From: JBCAXA01 sp038534295
GTDB taxonomy: Bacteria; Pseudomonadota; Gammaproteobacteria; Steroidobacterales; Woeseiaceae
NCBI GenBank assembly: GCA_038534295.1
Contig: JBCAXA010000001.1
Location: 124,001-188,000 of the forward strand
Length of the DNA: 64,000 nt
Direction of reading: 5' to 3'
Positions 1-8,743 of this stretch are shown here, piece after piece. Both the position numbers and the translations under genes were made by a program. The notes beneath the pieces were generated by a model, which worked only from the letters and a program-made list of their open reading frames with translations, was not told where the DNA came from and made no database searches. Numbering within the stretch: the first letter of the stretch is position 1; each line of letters starts with the position of its first letter.

Positions 1-1
1 T

Positions 2-301
2 CTGTGGCCGGGCTTTGGCGAAAACTTGCGGGTGCTGCGCTGGATGATCGATCGTTGTGAAGGCCGCGTCGGCGCGCAGCAATCGCCGATCGGCTTGCTG
101 CCACACGCCAGTGACATTGATGTCGCCGATCTCGACATACAGGACGATTCGATGGCGGCGCTGATGTCGATCGATCCAAGCGACTGGTTGACCGAGATGG
201 AAGCGATATCGTCGTACCTCGACAGTTACGGCCAGCGTTTGCCGCAACCGTTACGGGACGAATGCGATCGGGTACTCGGTGAATTGCGCGAGGCGAGCTA
301 G
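2..301 (+). CDS. pckG: phosphoenolpyruvate carboxykinase (GTP), C-terminal end
   Basis: This is the last ~100 residues of a GTP-dependent PEP carboxykinase, which converts oxaloacetate plus GTP to PEP, CO2 and GDP in gluconeogenesis. The reading frame is open from base 2 and gives LWPGFGENLRVLRWMIDRCEG, in which WPGFGENxRVLxW and the following RCEG...TPIG-like stretch (here QQSPIGLLP) are hallmarks of the GTP family and absent from the ATP family. A TTG inside the gene at position 26 is not a real start. The rest of the gene lies upstream of the window. The stop is followed 23 bases later by the end of the convergent cyclase gene. Confidence 0.9.
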   Translation: MWPGFGENLRVLRWMIDRCEGRVGAQQSPIGLLPHASDIDVADLDIQDDSMAALMSIDPSDWLTEMEAISSYLDSYGQRLPQPLRDECDRVLGELREAS

Positions 302-324
302 CGCCGAGCGAACGTCGCTGCTCG

Positions 325-1230
325 TCAGGCCGTTACCAGCTGATAATGAATGGCGAGGGCTGTGCCGGGCTTGGCAACTCGACCAAGTCCGATGATGCCC
401 TCGCCTTGAATCTCAGTGCTATCACGGCGTAAGAATATCTCTTCGCCTTTGACATTCTGCACAAATGTGCCGTTCGTGCTCTCGTCAATCAGGATGAACT
501 TCTGACGACGTTTCTCGATACGCGCGTGTACGCGTGAAATTAGATTGCCCTTAATGACGACGTCATTCTCGTCGGCGCGGCCAAGGGTCGCGTGCTTGTG
601 GTCGTCGTTGATCTCAATCGTGCGACCGCGAAACGACAGCACCAACACCTGCGGCTTCAGGCGCGCATCGTTGTCCCAGCCAATGGTCGGCAGCATGCTG
701 GTCGCCTCTTCCGGCGACCACAGCACTTCAAACAGCGCAACCTCGTCACGCTTGCCCTTGACGGTTGCAACGTCGATCTGACGAGCGACGCTCCGCCATT
801 CCGGGCCCATCATCTCGACCGTCGTGCCGGTAGTAACGATTTGCCGAGCCTTGGCCTGCGACGTCATGCGATTGGCCGTATGCACGGCTGCACCGAAAAT
901 GTCGCGATTCTCGAATTTGACGGGCCCGTAGTGGCAGCCGACGCGAATCGACACGCGTTTGTCGTCTGCCCCTAGATCGTCGTTGTTGGAAATCTGGTGC
1001 TGCATTTTCGCGGCAGCGTTCATGGCGTCGTCGACTGTTGTGAACGTCGCCATGACCTCGTCGCCAATCGTCTTGATCACCTGGCCGCGATGCGACTCGG
1101 TGGCGTCTTTCATGATTGCGAGGCAATGACTGACGGTTTCACGCGCCTTGTCGTCGCCGAGCACCTCGTATAGCTCGGTGCTGCCGACGACGTCAGCAAA
1201 AAGAATTGCGACTTCGAGGTCCTGACTCAT
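325..1230 (-). CDS. class III adenylate/guanylate cyclase with C-terminal FHA domain
   Basis: This is a predicted cytoplasmic nucleotide cyclase of 301 residues. Residues ~5-180 form the CHD catalytic domain: VAILFADVVGSTEL carries the first metal-binding Asp and KTIGDEVMATF the second acidic site. Residues ~215-300 form an FHA phosphothreonine-binding domain with LGRADENDVV, SRVHARI and STNGTFV. I chose the start MSQDLEVAI at 1230 because the cyclase domain begins directly after it; a longer frame to 1338 adds only an unconserved hydrophobic stretch. The FHA domain suggests control by, or docking to, Ser/Thr-phosphorylated partners, but no kinase is encoded nearby. Substrate choice (ATP or GTP) cannot be read safely. 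Confidence 0.85.
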   Translation of the reverse strand: MSQDLEVAILFADVVGSTELYEVLGDDKARETVSHCLAIMKDATESHRGQVIKTIGDEVMATFTTVDDAMNAAAKMQHQISNNDDLGADDKRVSIRVGCHYGPVKFENRDIFGAAVHTANRMTSQAKARQIVTTGTTVEMMGPEWRSVARQIDVATVKGKRDEVALFEVLWSPEEATSMLPTIGWDNDARLKPQVLVLSFRGRTIEINDDHKHATLGRADENDVVIKGNLISRVHARIEKRRQKFILIDESTNGTFVQNVKGEEIFLRRDSTEIQGEGIIGLGRVAKPGTALAIHYQLVTA

Positions 1231-1441
1231 CCTGCGTACGCTTTCGCCTGAAGCCCAAACGATTCCACCGGCGCCGCGGCTATCCCTGCTCCAACCCCCG
1301 ACGAGCAACGTCAGTACTGCCGCGACCCACGGCAGCAAACCTATCGTCGAATCAGGACGTTAACCAGACTTTTTCAATAGTGCGCCAAGCGGTGGCTATT
1401 ATACGCATCTGGCTGGCGTTGCCTAATTCGCAACACGCTCG

Positions 1442-2269
1442 TTACTTTTCCGCCACGATATAGGTGATCCAGCCGGGGTCCGCGTGCCCTTCGGTTTCCG
1501 GCTCATAGACGCCGTTGCCCTCGCCGTCGTCATCCTCGCCTTCCCAATAGACCGTCACTTTTGAGAAGCCGGCCTCATGGAGTAATTCCTGGATTTCGGG
1601 CAGGCTCCACATCCGCCATTCGTACGTAAACGCATTCTTGAGGCGTGATCCATCCGGGAACTTGAAGTGGATGTGGGTACGCATGTAGTTCGTGACCGGG
1701 TGAAATTCGGCTTGCTCCCACACATACGTAAAGCCGTCGTGCTTGGTTTTTTCTTTCATTTCCTCGTGCGCTTCGGACCCGCCGAAAGCGTCGAGCATGA
1801 ACACACCGTCATCATCGAGCGCGTCGCAAACGCCGCTGAAATAGCTGATCATTTCGTTGCGCGTTCGGAACGTCCAGTAGGAGAAATTGAACGCAACGAT
1901 GACGTCAAAACCGCTCTCGTCGACCGTGAGCACGTTGGCCTCGACCAACTTGACGCGCGTGCGTTGCTCGTCGCTCAACCGCGACAACCGGTTCGCGCGT
2001 CCCCAGTCAAGCGTGTCGCGATCAAAATCGACGCCGACGGCAATTCGTTCATCGCCGCGCCGGACCCATTCGCAACAGGCGCTGGCCGTGCCGCAAAAGT
2101 CCTCCCGTATCGATACCGGATCGCGTCCGCGCAGCTCCTCGTAGGTCTCTGATACGAAGTCGACCTCGGCCTCGACGTCCTGCACCGACTTCTCGTACAG
2201 CTCGTGAATGTCGGCCTTTTCGGCCATGGTTTTGGGTTTCATGGTTGCTGCACGTGAAGTGGAGTTCAT
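1442..2269 (-). CDS. class I SAM-dependent methyltransferase
   Basis: This 275-residue protein has the Rossmann methyltransferase order: motif I region with EDFCGTASACCEWVRR, an acidic strand-2 end (VGVDFDRDTLDWGR), motif post-I (VKLVEANVL), and motif IV-like VIVAFNFSYWTF. The C-terminal strands end with GWITYIVAEK, typical of small-molecule or unknown-substrate methyltransferases. The FCGTA variant of the glycine motif is shared with a conserved but uncharacterised bacterial group. Substrate is unknown. The gene stands alone on the minus strand, with ~210 bases to the cyclase start on one side and ~250 bases to dusA on the other. A second Met (residue 10) could be the true start. Confidence 0.75.
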   Translation of the reverse strand: MNSTSRAATMKPKTMAEKADIHELYEKSVQDVEAEVDFVSETYEELRGRDPVSIREDFCGTASACCEWVRRGDERIAVGVDFDRDTLDWGRANRLSRLSDEQRTRVKLVEANVLTVDESGFDVIVAFNFSYWTFRTRNEMISYFSGVCDALDDDGVFMLDAFGGSEAHEEMKEKTKHDGFTYVWEQAEFHPVTNYMRTHIHFKFPDGSRLKNAFTYEWRMWSLPEIQELLHEAGFSKVTVYWEGEDDDGEGNGVYEPETEGHADPGWITYIVAEK

Positions 2270-2523
2270 GTACGGAAGTCAGCCTTTACGTTGGTTGAGG
2301 ACGAAGATTCGCGATTGTAGCGACTACCCTATGACAGAGCTATGCACGGAACGTCTGTTGGCACACATTGACGTGATTTGTTGCCGACGGGTTGTGGCAA
2401 TCATGACGCAGGCGTCGACAGTATGCCCACCGACGCGCTACTCGCCGCGCATGCAATCACGGCCACCGCGCAAGCCAACCACACCAGCGTGGCCGGCCAA
2501 GGGCGGTTGCCGATGGCAACGAC

Positions 2524-3534
2524 CTAGCCGACCTCAGCTACAGAGGAATTCGCGCCGGCGGAGTCCTGCACCGCAGCGGCCGCCGTTTCGACGACACGCC
2601 AGTCCGCATCGCGAGCGGCCGCACCCTCGCTCAGCAAGCGGCGCCACCGTCGACCACCGGCAATACCATTGAACAGCCCGGTCAGATGCCGGGTCATGTG
2701 GTGCAAGCGAACGCCACGCGCCAACTGCTGTTCGGCGTATGGGCGGTAACGCTGCAACACATCGATTCGGCTCGGCAAAGTCGTAGCCGGCTCGAACTCG
2801 GCGGACAACTCGGCCAAGCGATACGGATTGTTGTAGGCCTCGCGACCGAGCATTACCGCGTCGACGTGCGCGCGATGTCGATGCACGTCGGCGATGCTTT
2901 GCACACCGCCGTTCAGCACGACGCAAAGATCGGGGAAGCGTTGCTTAATCGTGTATACGCGCTCGTAGTTGAGCGGCGGTATCGTGCGGTTCTGTTTCGG
3001 CGATAGCCCGCTCAAGATCGCGATGCGCGCGTGCAAGACGAGCGTTCCGAGACCGGCAGCAACCAACGGCTCGATCAGCGCCAGCAGGAATTCCAGCGAA
3101 TCATGGTCATCGATGCCAAGCCTCGTTTTCACGGTAACCGGCACCGCTACCGCCGCCCGCATGGCCTCGAAGCAATCGCGCACCAACGCTGGCTCGGCCA
3201 TCAGACACGCCCCGAACCGCCCCGACTGAACGCGGTCGCTCGGGCAGCCGACATTAATGTTGATTTCGTCGAAACCCGCCGCGGCGCCGCGCCTTGCGGC
3301 ACTGGCCATTTGCCGAGGATCGGAACCGCCGAGCTGCAGGATCACCGGATGCTCGGCCGCGTCAAACGCCAACAGGCGCGCAGCATCACCATGCTCGAGT
3401 GCTGCCGCGGTGATCATCTCGGTGTAAAGCGGCGCATGCGGCGCGAGCAGACGATGAAAATAGCGACAATGCCGATCGGTCCAATCAATCATCGGTGCAA
3501 CCGAAAATGGATAGCTTGCGGTGCTGACGGTCAT
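2524..3534 (-). CDS. dusA: tRNA-dihydrouridine(20/20a) synthase DusA
   Basis: This FMN-dependent enzyme reduces uridine 20/20a in the D-loop of tRNA to dihydrouridine. The 336-residue protein starts with the Dus signature SVAPMIDWTDRHCRYF. It has ILQLGGSDP, the catalytic-cysteine region NVGCPSDRVQSGRFGACLM (the Cys that protonates the uracil), VTVKTRLGIDDHDS, LVLHARIAILSGLSPKQNR and VVLNGGVQ. The ARIAILSGLSPKQNR segment is specific to the DusA subgroup rather than DusB or DusC. Length fits the family. It is divergent from the downstream aldo/keto reductase gene. Confidence 0.93.
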   Translation of the reverse strand: MTVSTASYPFSVAPMIDWTDRHCRYFHRLLAPHAPLYTEMITAAALEHGDAARLLAFDAAEHPVILQLGGSDPRQMASAARRGAAAGFDEININVGCPSDRVQSGRFGACLMAEPALVRDCFEAMRAAVAVPVTVKTRLGIDDHDSLEFLLALIEPLVAAGLGTLVLHARIAILSGLSPKQNRTIPPLNYERVYTIKQRFPDLCVVLNGGVQSIADVHRHRAHVDAVMLGREAYNNPYRLAELSAEFEPATTLPSRIDVLQRYRPYAEQQLARGVRLHHMTRHLTGLFNGIAGGRRWRRLLSEGAAARDADWRVVETAAAAVQDSAGANSSVAEVG

Positions 3535-3688
3535 GGCTGTGATAACGGCAAAACGGGGGCGAGATCGGGAGCCTCAAGCCTAGCGAAACTGCCGTCGGCT
3601 TGGCCAATCGACGCGCATCGCGACTTTCGACGGGCGCTTTCGCACAACGATCGGTACGATGACGCGCGACGGCTCCAGGGATAGACAG

Positions 3689-4603
3689 ATGACGAGCAAT
3701 GAGCAACGCGCCGCAGCCGAACCGCTGCGGCTAATCTACGGCTGTATGCGCATTGCCGGCGACGGATCGGCCGCCGCCCGAGCGCGCGGGCTGGCGGCGT
3801 TGGATGCAGCATTTGCGGCCGGTATCCGGCATTTCGACCATGCGGACATTTATGCGGACGGCGCCTGCGAAACGCTATTCGGCGAATGGCTGCGCGCCCA
3901 CCCTGGCCGGCGCGATGACCTGACGATCATCAGCAAATGTGGCATTCGCCGGCCGCAACCGGGCAACCCGCCGCTACCGCAGCACTACGATTTTTCGCCG
4001 GGGCATATCGAGGCGTCAGTTGCGGGGTCGCTCGAGCGTCTCGGTATCGACAGGCTGGATATGCTGTTACTGCATCGTCCTGACTATTTGATGGCGCCGG
4101 ACGCCGTCGCCGACTGCCTGGCGAAACTGCATGCGGGCGGCGCGATAGCGAGCGCCGGGGTCAGCAATTTCTCAATATCGCAGTTGCGCCTGCTAGCCAG
4201 CAAAAGCCATCTGCCGCTGGCGGCGAACCAAATAGAATTCAGCCTTGCCGAAGTACGCGCACTCGATAACGGCTTGCTCGATACGTGTCTTGAGTTGGGC
4301 GTGGTACCGCAAGCCTGGTCGCCGCTCGCTGGCGCTGTCGACACGCATCGACGCGACGACCTAGCAGCGGCGCAAAGGCAGTCGCTGGCGCTGGAACTGC
4401 AGCGTCAAGCCGACGTCTACGCGCTTGAGGCGTGGCAAATCGCGCTGTGCTGGTTGCTTGCTCACCCCGCCGGGGTGGTCCCCGTCATCGGGACGCTGAC
4501 ACCGGAACGCATCGACGCATCGGTCGACGCGCTGTCGGTTGCGTACGACCACGTCGATTGGTACCGATTGCTCGAAGCGCGCAACGGCCATCCGGTGCCG
4601 TAA
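3689..4603 (+). CDS. aldo/keto reductase, YdhF-like
   Basis: This is an NADPH-dependent oxidoreductase of the AKR superfamily with unknown substrate. The catalytic tetrad is present: Asp and Tyr in HFDHADIYADGACE, Lys in IISKCGI, and His in DMLLLHRPD. Further family features are GVSNFSISQLRLL, PLAANQIEFSL, PQAWSPLAGG-like PQAWSPLAGA, and a C-terminal cofactor stretch (VVPVIGTLTPERI). The pattern matches the YdhF group best. I start at the ATG at 3689 because AGGGAT lies about six bases before it; an ATG at 3659 would add ten residues without support. Confidence 0.85.
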   Translation: MTSNEQRAAAEPLRLIYGCMRIAGDGSAAARARGLAALDAAFAAGIRHFDHADIYADGACETLFGEWLRAHPGRRDDLTIISKCGIRRPQPGNPPLPQHYDFSPGHIEASVAGSLERLGIDRLDMLLLHRPDYLMAPDAVADCLAKLHAGGAIASAGVSNFSISQLRLLASKSHLPLAANQIEFSLAEVRALDNGLLDTCLELGVVPQAWSPLAGAVDTHRRDDLAAAQRQSLALELQRQADVYALEAWQIALCWLLAHPAGVVPVIGTLTPERIDASVDALSVAYDHVDWYRLLEARNGHPVP

Positions 4604-4618
4604 CGCGTCAACTCAGCA

Positions 4619-6118
4619 TTACCGGCTCGCGAGATCGAGCGCCTTTGCCAACTGGGTGTCGTGACCGCGGCGCCAATCGTCGATGTCTTGCGTCACGGTA
4701 ATGTCCGGCAACACGCGTGCGTCGTCGGCAAGCCCCGGTCGGTCGACGTAATGGCGCCAAGCCGGCACACGGACGACGATGCCGCTCGACGGCAAGGTCA
4801 ACATGTAAATGATGCCGGCAGTGGCGCCGGCCGCGTTACCGCCACCGGGCGTTCCGAGCAGCGTCATCGCGGGTCGATCGGCAAGTCTCGAGACCAGGTG
4901 GTTGCTGCCCGAGGACAGAGTCTCGTCGATCAGCACGATCAATGAACCACGAAAACCCAGTGGGTGCGGCTCGAGCTCGACGAGACTTGTGCCAACCCAA
5001 GCCGGGTTCACCCGATAGTCACCATCTGGCAGCGCCGCATAATCGTCCGGCGCCATTGCCATCGCACGCGAGTCCCATGTGCCAACGTGGCCGGCGGCTG
5101 GTCCGAAGCTCGCGGCCTTTGCCGTGACAGTCCGCATCAGTCGGGTCGGTTCCGTAATGAGGCGCTCAAAAAGGCCTTGCTGGGCATCGGTAGACCCGCC
5201 GCCATTACGGCGCAGATCGACAATGAGCGTGTCGACGTTGCGTGCCGCGAGCGCGCGAAACACCGGGTCATAAAGCGCGGCTGGATCAATAGGTTGGCGA
5301 TAGTTCACGAACGTACCGACGTCTAGATACGCAACACCGGCGGCCGGAAACCGAAGCGTTACCGCATCGCGAAAATTTCGGTAGAAGCCGCCGCTTGCGG
5401 CCAGGTGAGCGCGCCATTCGTCGCCGGTGAGTCGCGGCACGGTGACCACGCGGACGGCACTGTCCGCACCACGTATCGTCAGCGCCGCCGTCTCCGCCGG
5501 CGGTTCAGCAAGGCTGCCAAAATGCTCGATTGCGCCGCCCGGAAATTCGCTCGAAAACGCGAGCTCGTCGATGCGCGCTGAATCGTTGAACCCGTCAACC
5601 GGGACAAAAGGCGCATAACGGCGTATCAGCGTTGCGATATCGACACCGTCAATGGCAAGAATCTCGTCGCCGCGTTGCAGCCCGGTACCGGCGACCGGAT
5701 CGGCGATAATGGCCCGCGCCGGTGCACCAATAAACTGCCAGCGCAGCGGTAGGTATGTCGGCGTCGTCCGGCGAGACTCTGTGAGGGCCGGCGGCAGCTC
5801 GGCTTTGGTGTGATTGCAGCGCACCTCCGCCAGTACGCGCGACACCGCCAGATAGAACTCGGCGCTCGCGAGACCGCCGTCGGCTCGCGCGCGCGTGACG
5901 ATCGCGGCCCACGCCTGCGCCAGCGCATCGTCGGTGGCGAACCGCGTGTAGCCTGGATGCAGATGCTCGAGCGTCGCCTCAACGAGGGCCACATCTCCGG
6001 CAATCTGCGACGCGGTCAGGCGCTGCTGCGCGCTTGCCGGTGCAGCGGCGACGAGCAGAATTGCGCACGCCGTGACCGTGCAGCATCGCAAACTTGTGTC
6101 TGTTCGGCGGTCCAACAA
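4619..6118 (-). CDS. secreted S41-family peptidase-like protein
   Basis: This is a predicted exported protein of 499 residues. An N-terminal signal peptide (CAILLVAAAPASAQQ) is followed by a helical region, a PDZ-like segment (GTGLQRGDEILAIDGVDI) and a C-terminal S41 crotonase-like fold. The fold shows VDLRRNGGGS and IDETLSSGSNHLVSRLAD, the latter at the place of the catalytic serine in tail-specific proteases. A catalytic Lys is not obvious, so it may process peptides or be a divergent, retail-type hydrolase. I chose the TTG at 6118 because GGAGGTGATC lies eight bases upstream; a GTG at 6127 would overlap that Shine-Dalgarno sequence. It is divergent from the AhpD-like gene. Confidence 0.75.
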   Translation of the reverse strand: MLDRRTDTSLRCCTVTACAILLVAAAPASAQQRLTASQIAGDVALVEATLEHLHPGYTRFATDDALAQAWAAIVTRARADGGLASAEFYLAVSRVLAEVRCNHTKAELPPALTESRRTTPTYLPLRWQFIGAPARAIIADPVAGTGLQRGDEILAIDGVDIATLIRRYAPFVPVDGFNDSARIDELAFSSEFPGGAIEHFGSLAEPPAETAALTIRGADSAVRVVTVPRLTGDEWRAHLAASGGFYRNFRDAVTLRFPAAGVAYLDVGTFVNYRQPIDPAALYDPVFRALAARNVDTLIVDLRRNGGGSTDAQQGLFERLITEPTRLMRTVTAKAASFGPAAGHVGTWDSRAMAMAPDDYAALPDGDYRVNPAWVGTSLVELEPHPLGFRGSLIVLIDETLSSGSNHLVSRLADRPAMTLLGTPGGGNAAGATAGIIYMLTLPSSGIVVRVPAWRHYVDRPGLADDARVLPDITVTQDIDDWRRGHDTQLAKALDLASR

Positions 6119-6121
6119 CCC

Positions 6122-6131
6122 GATCACCTCC
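6122..6131 (-). promoter_or_regulatory. ten-base perfect Shine-Dalgarno sequence
   Basis: On the minus strand this reads GGAGGTGATC, fully complementary to the 3' end of 16S rRNA (GATCACCTCC). It sits 3 bases (8 from the end of GGAGG) before TTG at 6118. It decides the start of the S41-like gene and predicts strong initiation despite the rare start codon. Confidence 0.7.
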
Positions 6132-6245
6132 GGTTTGAATCGAAACTACTGGGATGCAGGCGACGCGCGGATGGTTTGCACGCCGCTTGCGCGCTAGAGG
6201 TTTGGTTATACTTTCGACTAACACCCATTTGTTGCTGAGACCCGT

Positions 6246-6833
6246 ATGCCGCTCGTTGATCCGCTGCCCGATGCCGAGACACCGCCCGAACTTGCCGAGT
6301 TTTTCAACATTACTCTCGGCGGCACGCCGAACAGTATTCGCACGATGTCGCACCGCCCGGAGATCGCCCGCGCATTCACGGCCTTGAATCGGGCCGTTAT
6401 GGCCAACCATGGGGCGTTGACCGATGAGTTGAAACGCCTCATCGGTTACATGACGAGTCGGGTCACCGGCTGTCGCTACTGTCAGGCACACACGGTGCTC
6501 GCGGCAACACGTTTTGGTACGACCGACGATCGCTTACGCGATTTGTGGACGTATCGAGACTCGGCGCACTTCACGGCCGCCGAGAAGGTCGCATTCGACT
6601 TCGCGATAGCCGCGGCGAGCGTGCCCAACGCCGTCGATGACGATATTGCGTCGGCCATGCGCGAACACTGGGACGACGGCGATATCGTTGAGATACTCGG
6701 CGTCGTTGCGTTGTTTGGGTATCTGAACCGTTGGAACGATTCGATGGCGACGACGCTCGAAGCGCTACCGACCCAGACCGCTAGCCAGCACCTCAGCGTC
6801 GACGGCTGGAGTGCCGGCAAACACGGCACGTAA
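6246..6833 (+). CDS. carboxymuconolactone decarboxylase / AhpD-like protein
   Basis: This is a 195-residue all-helical protein of the CMD/AhpD superfamily. It carries the redox CxxCxxxH motif in RVTGCRYCQAHTVLAATRFG, the site used by AhpD-type alkylhydroperoxidases. The N-terminal PELAEFF...GTPNSIRTMSHRPEI and the later DDIASAMREHWDDGDIVEILGVVALFGYLNRWNDSMAT region are typical of the peroxidase-related subgroup. It may reduce peroxides or act as a thiol oxidoreductase; substrate is unknown. It lies 26 bases before sdaA on the same strand and may be cotranscribed with it. Confidence 0.8.
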   Translation: MPLVDPLPDAETPPELAEFFNITLGGTPNSIRTMSHRPEIARAFTALNRAVMANHGALTDELKRLIGYMTSRVTGCRYCQAHTVLAATRFGTTDDRLRDLWTYRDSAHFTAAEKVAFDFAIAAASVPNAVDDDIASAMREHWDDGDIVEILGVVALFGYLNRWNDSMATTLEALPTQTASQHLSVDGWSAGKHGT

Positions 6834-6859
6834 ACCGACGCACCTAACGGCGAGTCGCG

Positions 6860-8257
6860 ATGAGTATCAGCGTATTTGATCTGTTCACGATCGGTATCGG
6901 ACCGTCGAGTTCGCACACCGTAGGACCGATGCGTGCCGCGCGGCGCTTCGTCCAGCAGCTGGTAAGCGCCGCTGCAATAGACCGAGTCGAACGGGTAAGC
7001 GTGCATTTGTACGGTTCGCTTGGCGCGACCGGTCGCGGCCATGGCAGCGATCGAGCCGTTCTGCTCGGCCTGAGCGGCGAGACGCCGGAGGATGTCGACG
7101 TCGACCGGATTCCGGACGCGATCGCCGCTATTCGCGAGCGCCGCGAGCTGGCGCTTGCGGCGGGCGTCCGCACCATTGCGTTCGACCCGAGCGTCGACCT
7201 CGTGTTTGAGAAGCGCGTTGCGCTCGACGGCCATCCCAACGGCATGCGCTTTGGCGCCTACGGGGACGGACAAACGATCGCCGAGCAGGTGTTTTACTCG
7301 GTGGGCGGCGGCTTTGTCGTCACGGAGGACGAGGCTGGCAATCCAACGCTCACCGAGCGCGATGACGACTTGCCGCTGCCGTTTGCCAGTGCCGAGGAGC
7401 TTCTGGCTCATTGTCAGCGCGAATCGCTGCCCATTAGCGGCGTCATGCTGCGCAACGAGCTAGCGTGGCGTTCGCAAGACGAGATCGATGCGAAGCTTCT
7501 GGCCATTTGGCAGGCCATGCAAGGCTGCGTCCGGCGCGGCTGCGAGAGCGATGGCGTCATGCCCGGGCTCAAGGTCAAACGGCGTGCCGCGAAGATCTAT
7601 CGGCAGCTTTGCGAACAGCCCGAGCGAGCGCTGGCCGATCCGCTGACGATCATGGACTGGGTCAACCTCTACGCGCTCGCCGTCAACGAAGAAAACGCCG
7701 TCGGTGGCCGGGTCGTCACCGCACCGACCAATGGCGCGGCCGGTATCGTGCCGGCCGTGCTGCACTACTACCGACGATTCGTGCCCGGCGCCGACGACGA
7801 TGGCGTCGTGCGCTTTCTGCTCGCGGCGGGCGCGATTGCATTGCTCTTCAAACGCAATGCGTCGATCAGCGGCGCTGAGGTGGGCTGCCAAGGCGAAGTC
7901 GGCTCCGCGTGTTCGATGGCGGCAGGCGCGCTCACCGAAGTGCTCGGCGGTACACCGGAACAGGCGGAGAATGCCGCCGAAATCGCAATGGAGCACAATC
8001 TCGGCTTGACCTGCGATCCGATTGCCGGGCTCGTGCAGATCCCCTGCATCGAGCGCAATGCGATGGCCTCGGTGAAGGCCATCAACGCCGCGCGACTGGC
8101 GCTGCGCGGCGACGGGCGCCATTTCGTCTCGCTCGACAAAGTCATTAAGACGATGCGCGACACTGGACGCGATATGCAGGACAAATACAAGGAAACATCG
8201 CGCGGCGGCCTGGCCACGAACGTTGTCGAGGTACCGGTCAATTTCATCGAATGCTGA
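6860..8257 (+). CDS. sdaA: L-serine ammonia-lyase (iron-sulfur type)
   Basis: The single-chain enzyme (465 residues) deaminates L-serine to pyruvate using a 4Fe-4S cluster. The N-terminal beta domain opens with SISVFDLFTIGIGPSSSHTVGPM, which is diagnostic. The alpha domain has APTNGAAGIVPAVLHYY, the cluster-cysteine regions GCQGEVGSACSMAAGAL and NLGLTCDPIAGLVQIPCIERN, and a C-terminal MRDTGRDMQDKYKETSRGGLA that ends in the conserved tail. Length matches the E. coli-type family. The gene links amino acid breakdown to the pyruvate pool. Confidence 0.96.
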   Translation: MSISVFDLFTIGIGPSSSHTVGPMRAARRFVQQLVSAAAIDRVERVSVHLYGSLGATGRGHGSDRAVLLGLSGETPEDVDVDRIPDAIAAIRERRELALAAGVRTIAFDPSVDLVFEKRVALDGHPNGMRFGAYGDGQTIAEQVFYSVGGGFVVTEDEAGNPTLTERDDDLPLPFASAEELLAHCQRESLPISGVMLRNELAWRSQDEIDAKLLAIWQAMQGCVRRGCESDGVMPGLKVKRRAAKIYRQLCEQPERALADPLTIMDWVNLYALAVNEENAVGGRVVTAPTNGAAGIVPAVLHYYRRFVPGADDDGVVRFLLAAGAIALLFKRNASISGAEVGCQGEVGSACSMAAGALTEVLGGTPEQAENAAEIAMEHNLGLTCDPIAGLVQIPCIERNAMASVKAINAARLALRGDGRHFVSLDKVIKTMRDTGRDMQDKYKETSRGGLATNVVEVPVNFIEC

Positions 8258-8336
8258 AAGACGGACAGCCCGCACAGCCTACCTAGGCGACGCCGAGAAA
8301 ACGCAGCGTTGCGCGCGACTTGGGTCGGTCAGAACC

Positions 8337-8687
8337 TCAAGCGTCGAGTAAAACGTCGAACCCGCCGAAAATCAGACGCATGCCGTCGAACGGCAACGTT
8401 GCCGATGCCTGCATGCGCCGATCGGCCATGACCTTGCGATTGCCGACGTCGCGAGCTTCGCGCGACGGCCATTCGACCCACGAGAAAACGACGATTTCGG
8501 TGGGTTTGCACCTAACGGCGAAGGGGAACGACGTTAGCGTTCCTTCCGGCACATCGTCGGCCCAGCATTCGACGACGCGCAGCGCGCCGTGATCCCGAAA
8601 CACGGATGCGGACTGTCGAGCAAATGCCTCGTAGGCGTCACGGTTTTCGCGCGGCACGGCGACGACGAAACCATCGACGTAGGACAT
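8337..8687 (-). CDS. DUF1428 family protein (YbaA-like)
   Basis: This is a 116-residue protein of the DUF1428 family, which has a dimeric alpha/beta barrel fold. The start MSYVDGFVVAVPRENRDAY, the central VVECWADDVPEGTLTSF and the end MRLIFGGFDVLLDA are the family's conserved stations. No biochemical role is established for the family. The gene lies alone between convergent sdaA and the end of the icmF operon, on the same strand as icmF but with its own start after a 56-base gap. Confidence 0.85.
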   Translation of the reverse strand: MSYVDGFVVAVPRENRDAYEAFARQSASVFRDHGALRVVECWADDVPEGTLTSFPFAVRCKPTEIVVFSWVEWPSREARDVGNRKVMADRRMQASATLPFDGMRLIFGGFDVLLDA

Positions 8688-8743
8688 GTACGGCGTCTGT
8701 CTGAATGATTACTCTTCCTGACAGTCTAGACGCCAAGTGTTGC

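Noticed and set aside
2270..2523. Possible small membrane peptide after dusA on the minus strand (VWLACAVAVIACAASS region)
   Set aside because: It is in frame after the dusA stop, with only a GTG start, ~28 residues and no ribosome site. It could be a read-through fossil but cannot be supported.
6482..7411. 309-residue open frame on the minus strand opposite the AhpD-like gene and sdaA
   Set aside because: It is antisense to two clear genes, has no recognisable motif, and its composition is that of a GC-rich shadow frame.
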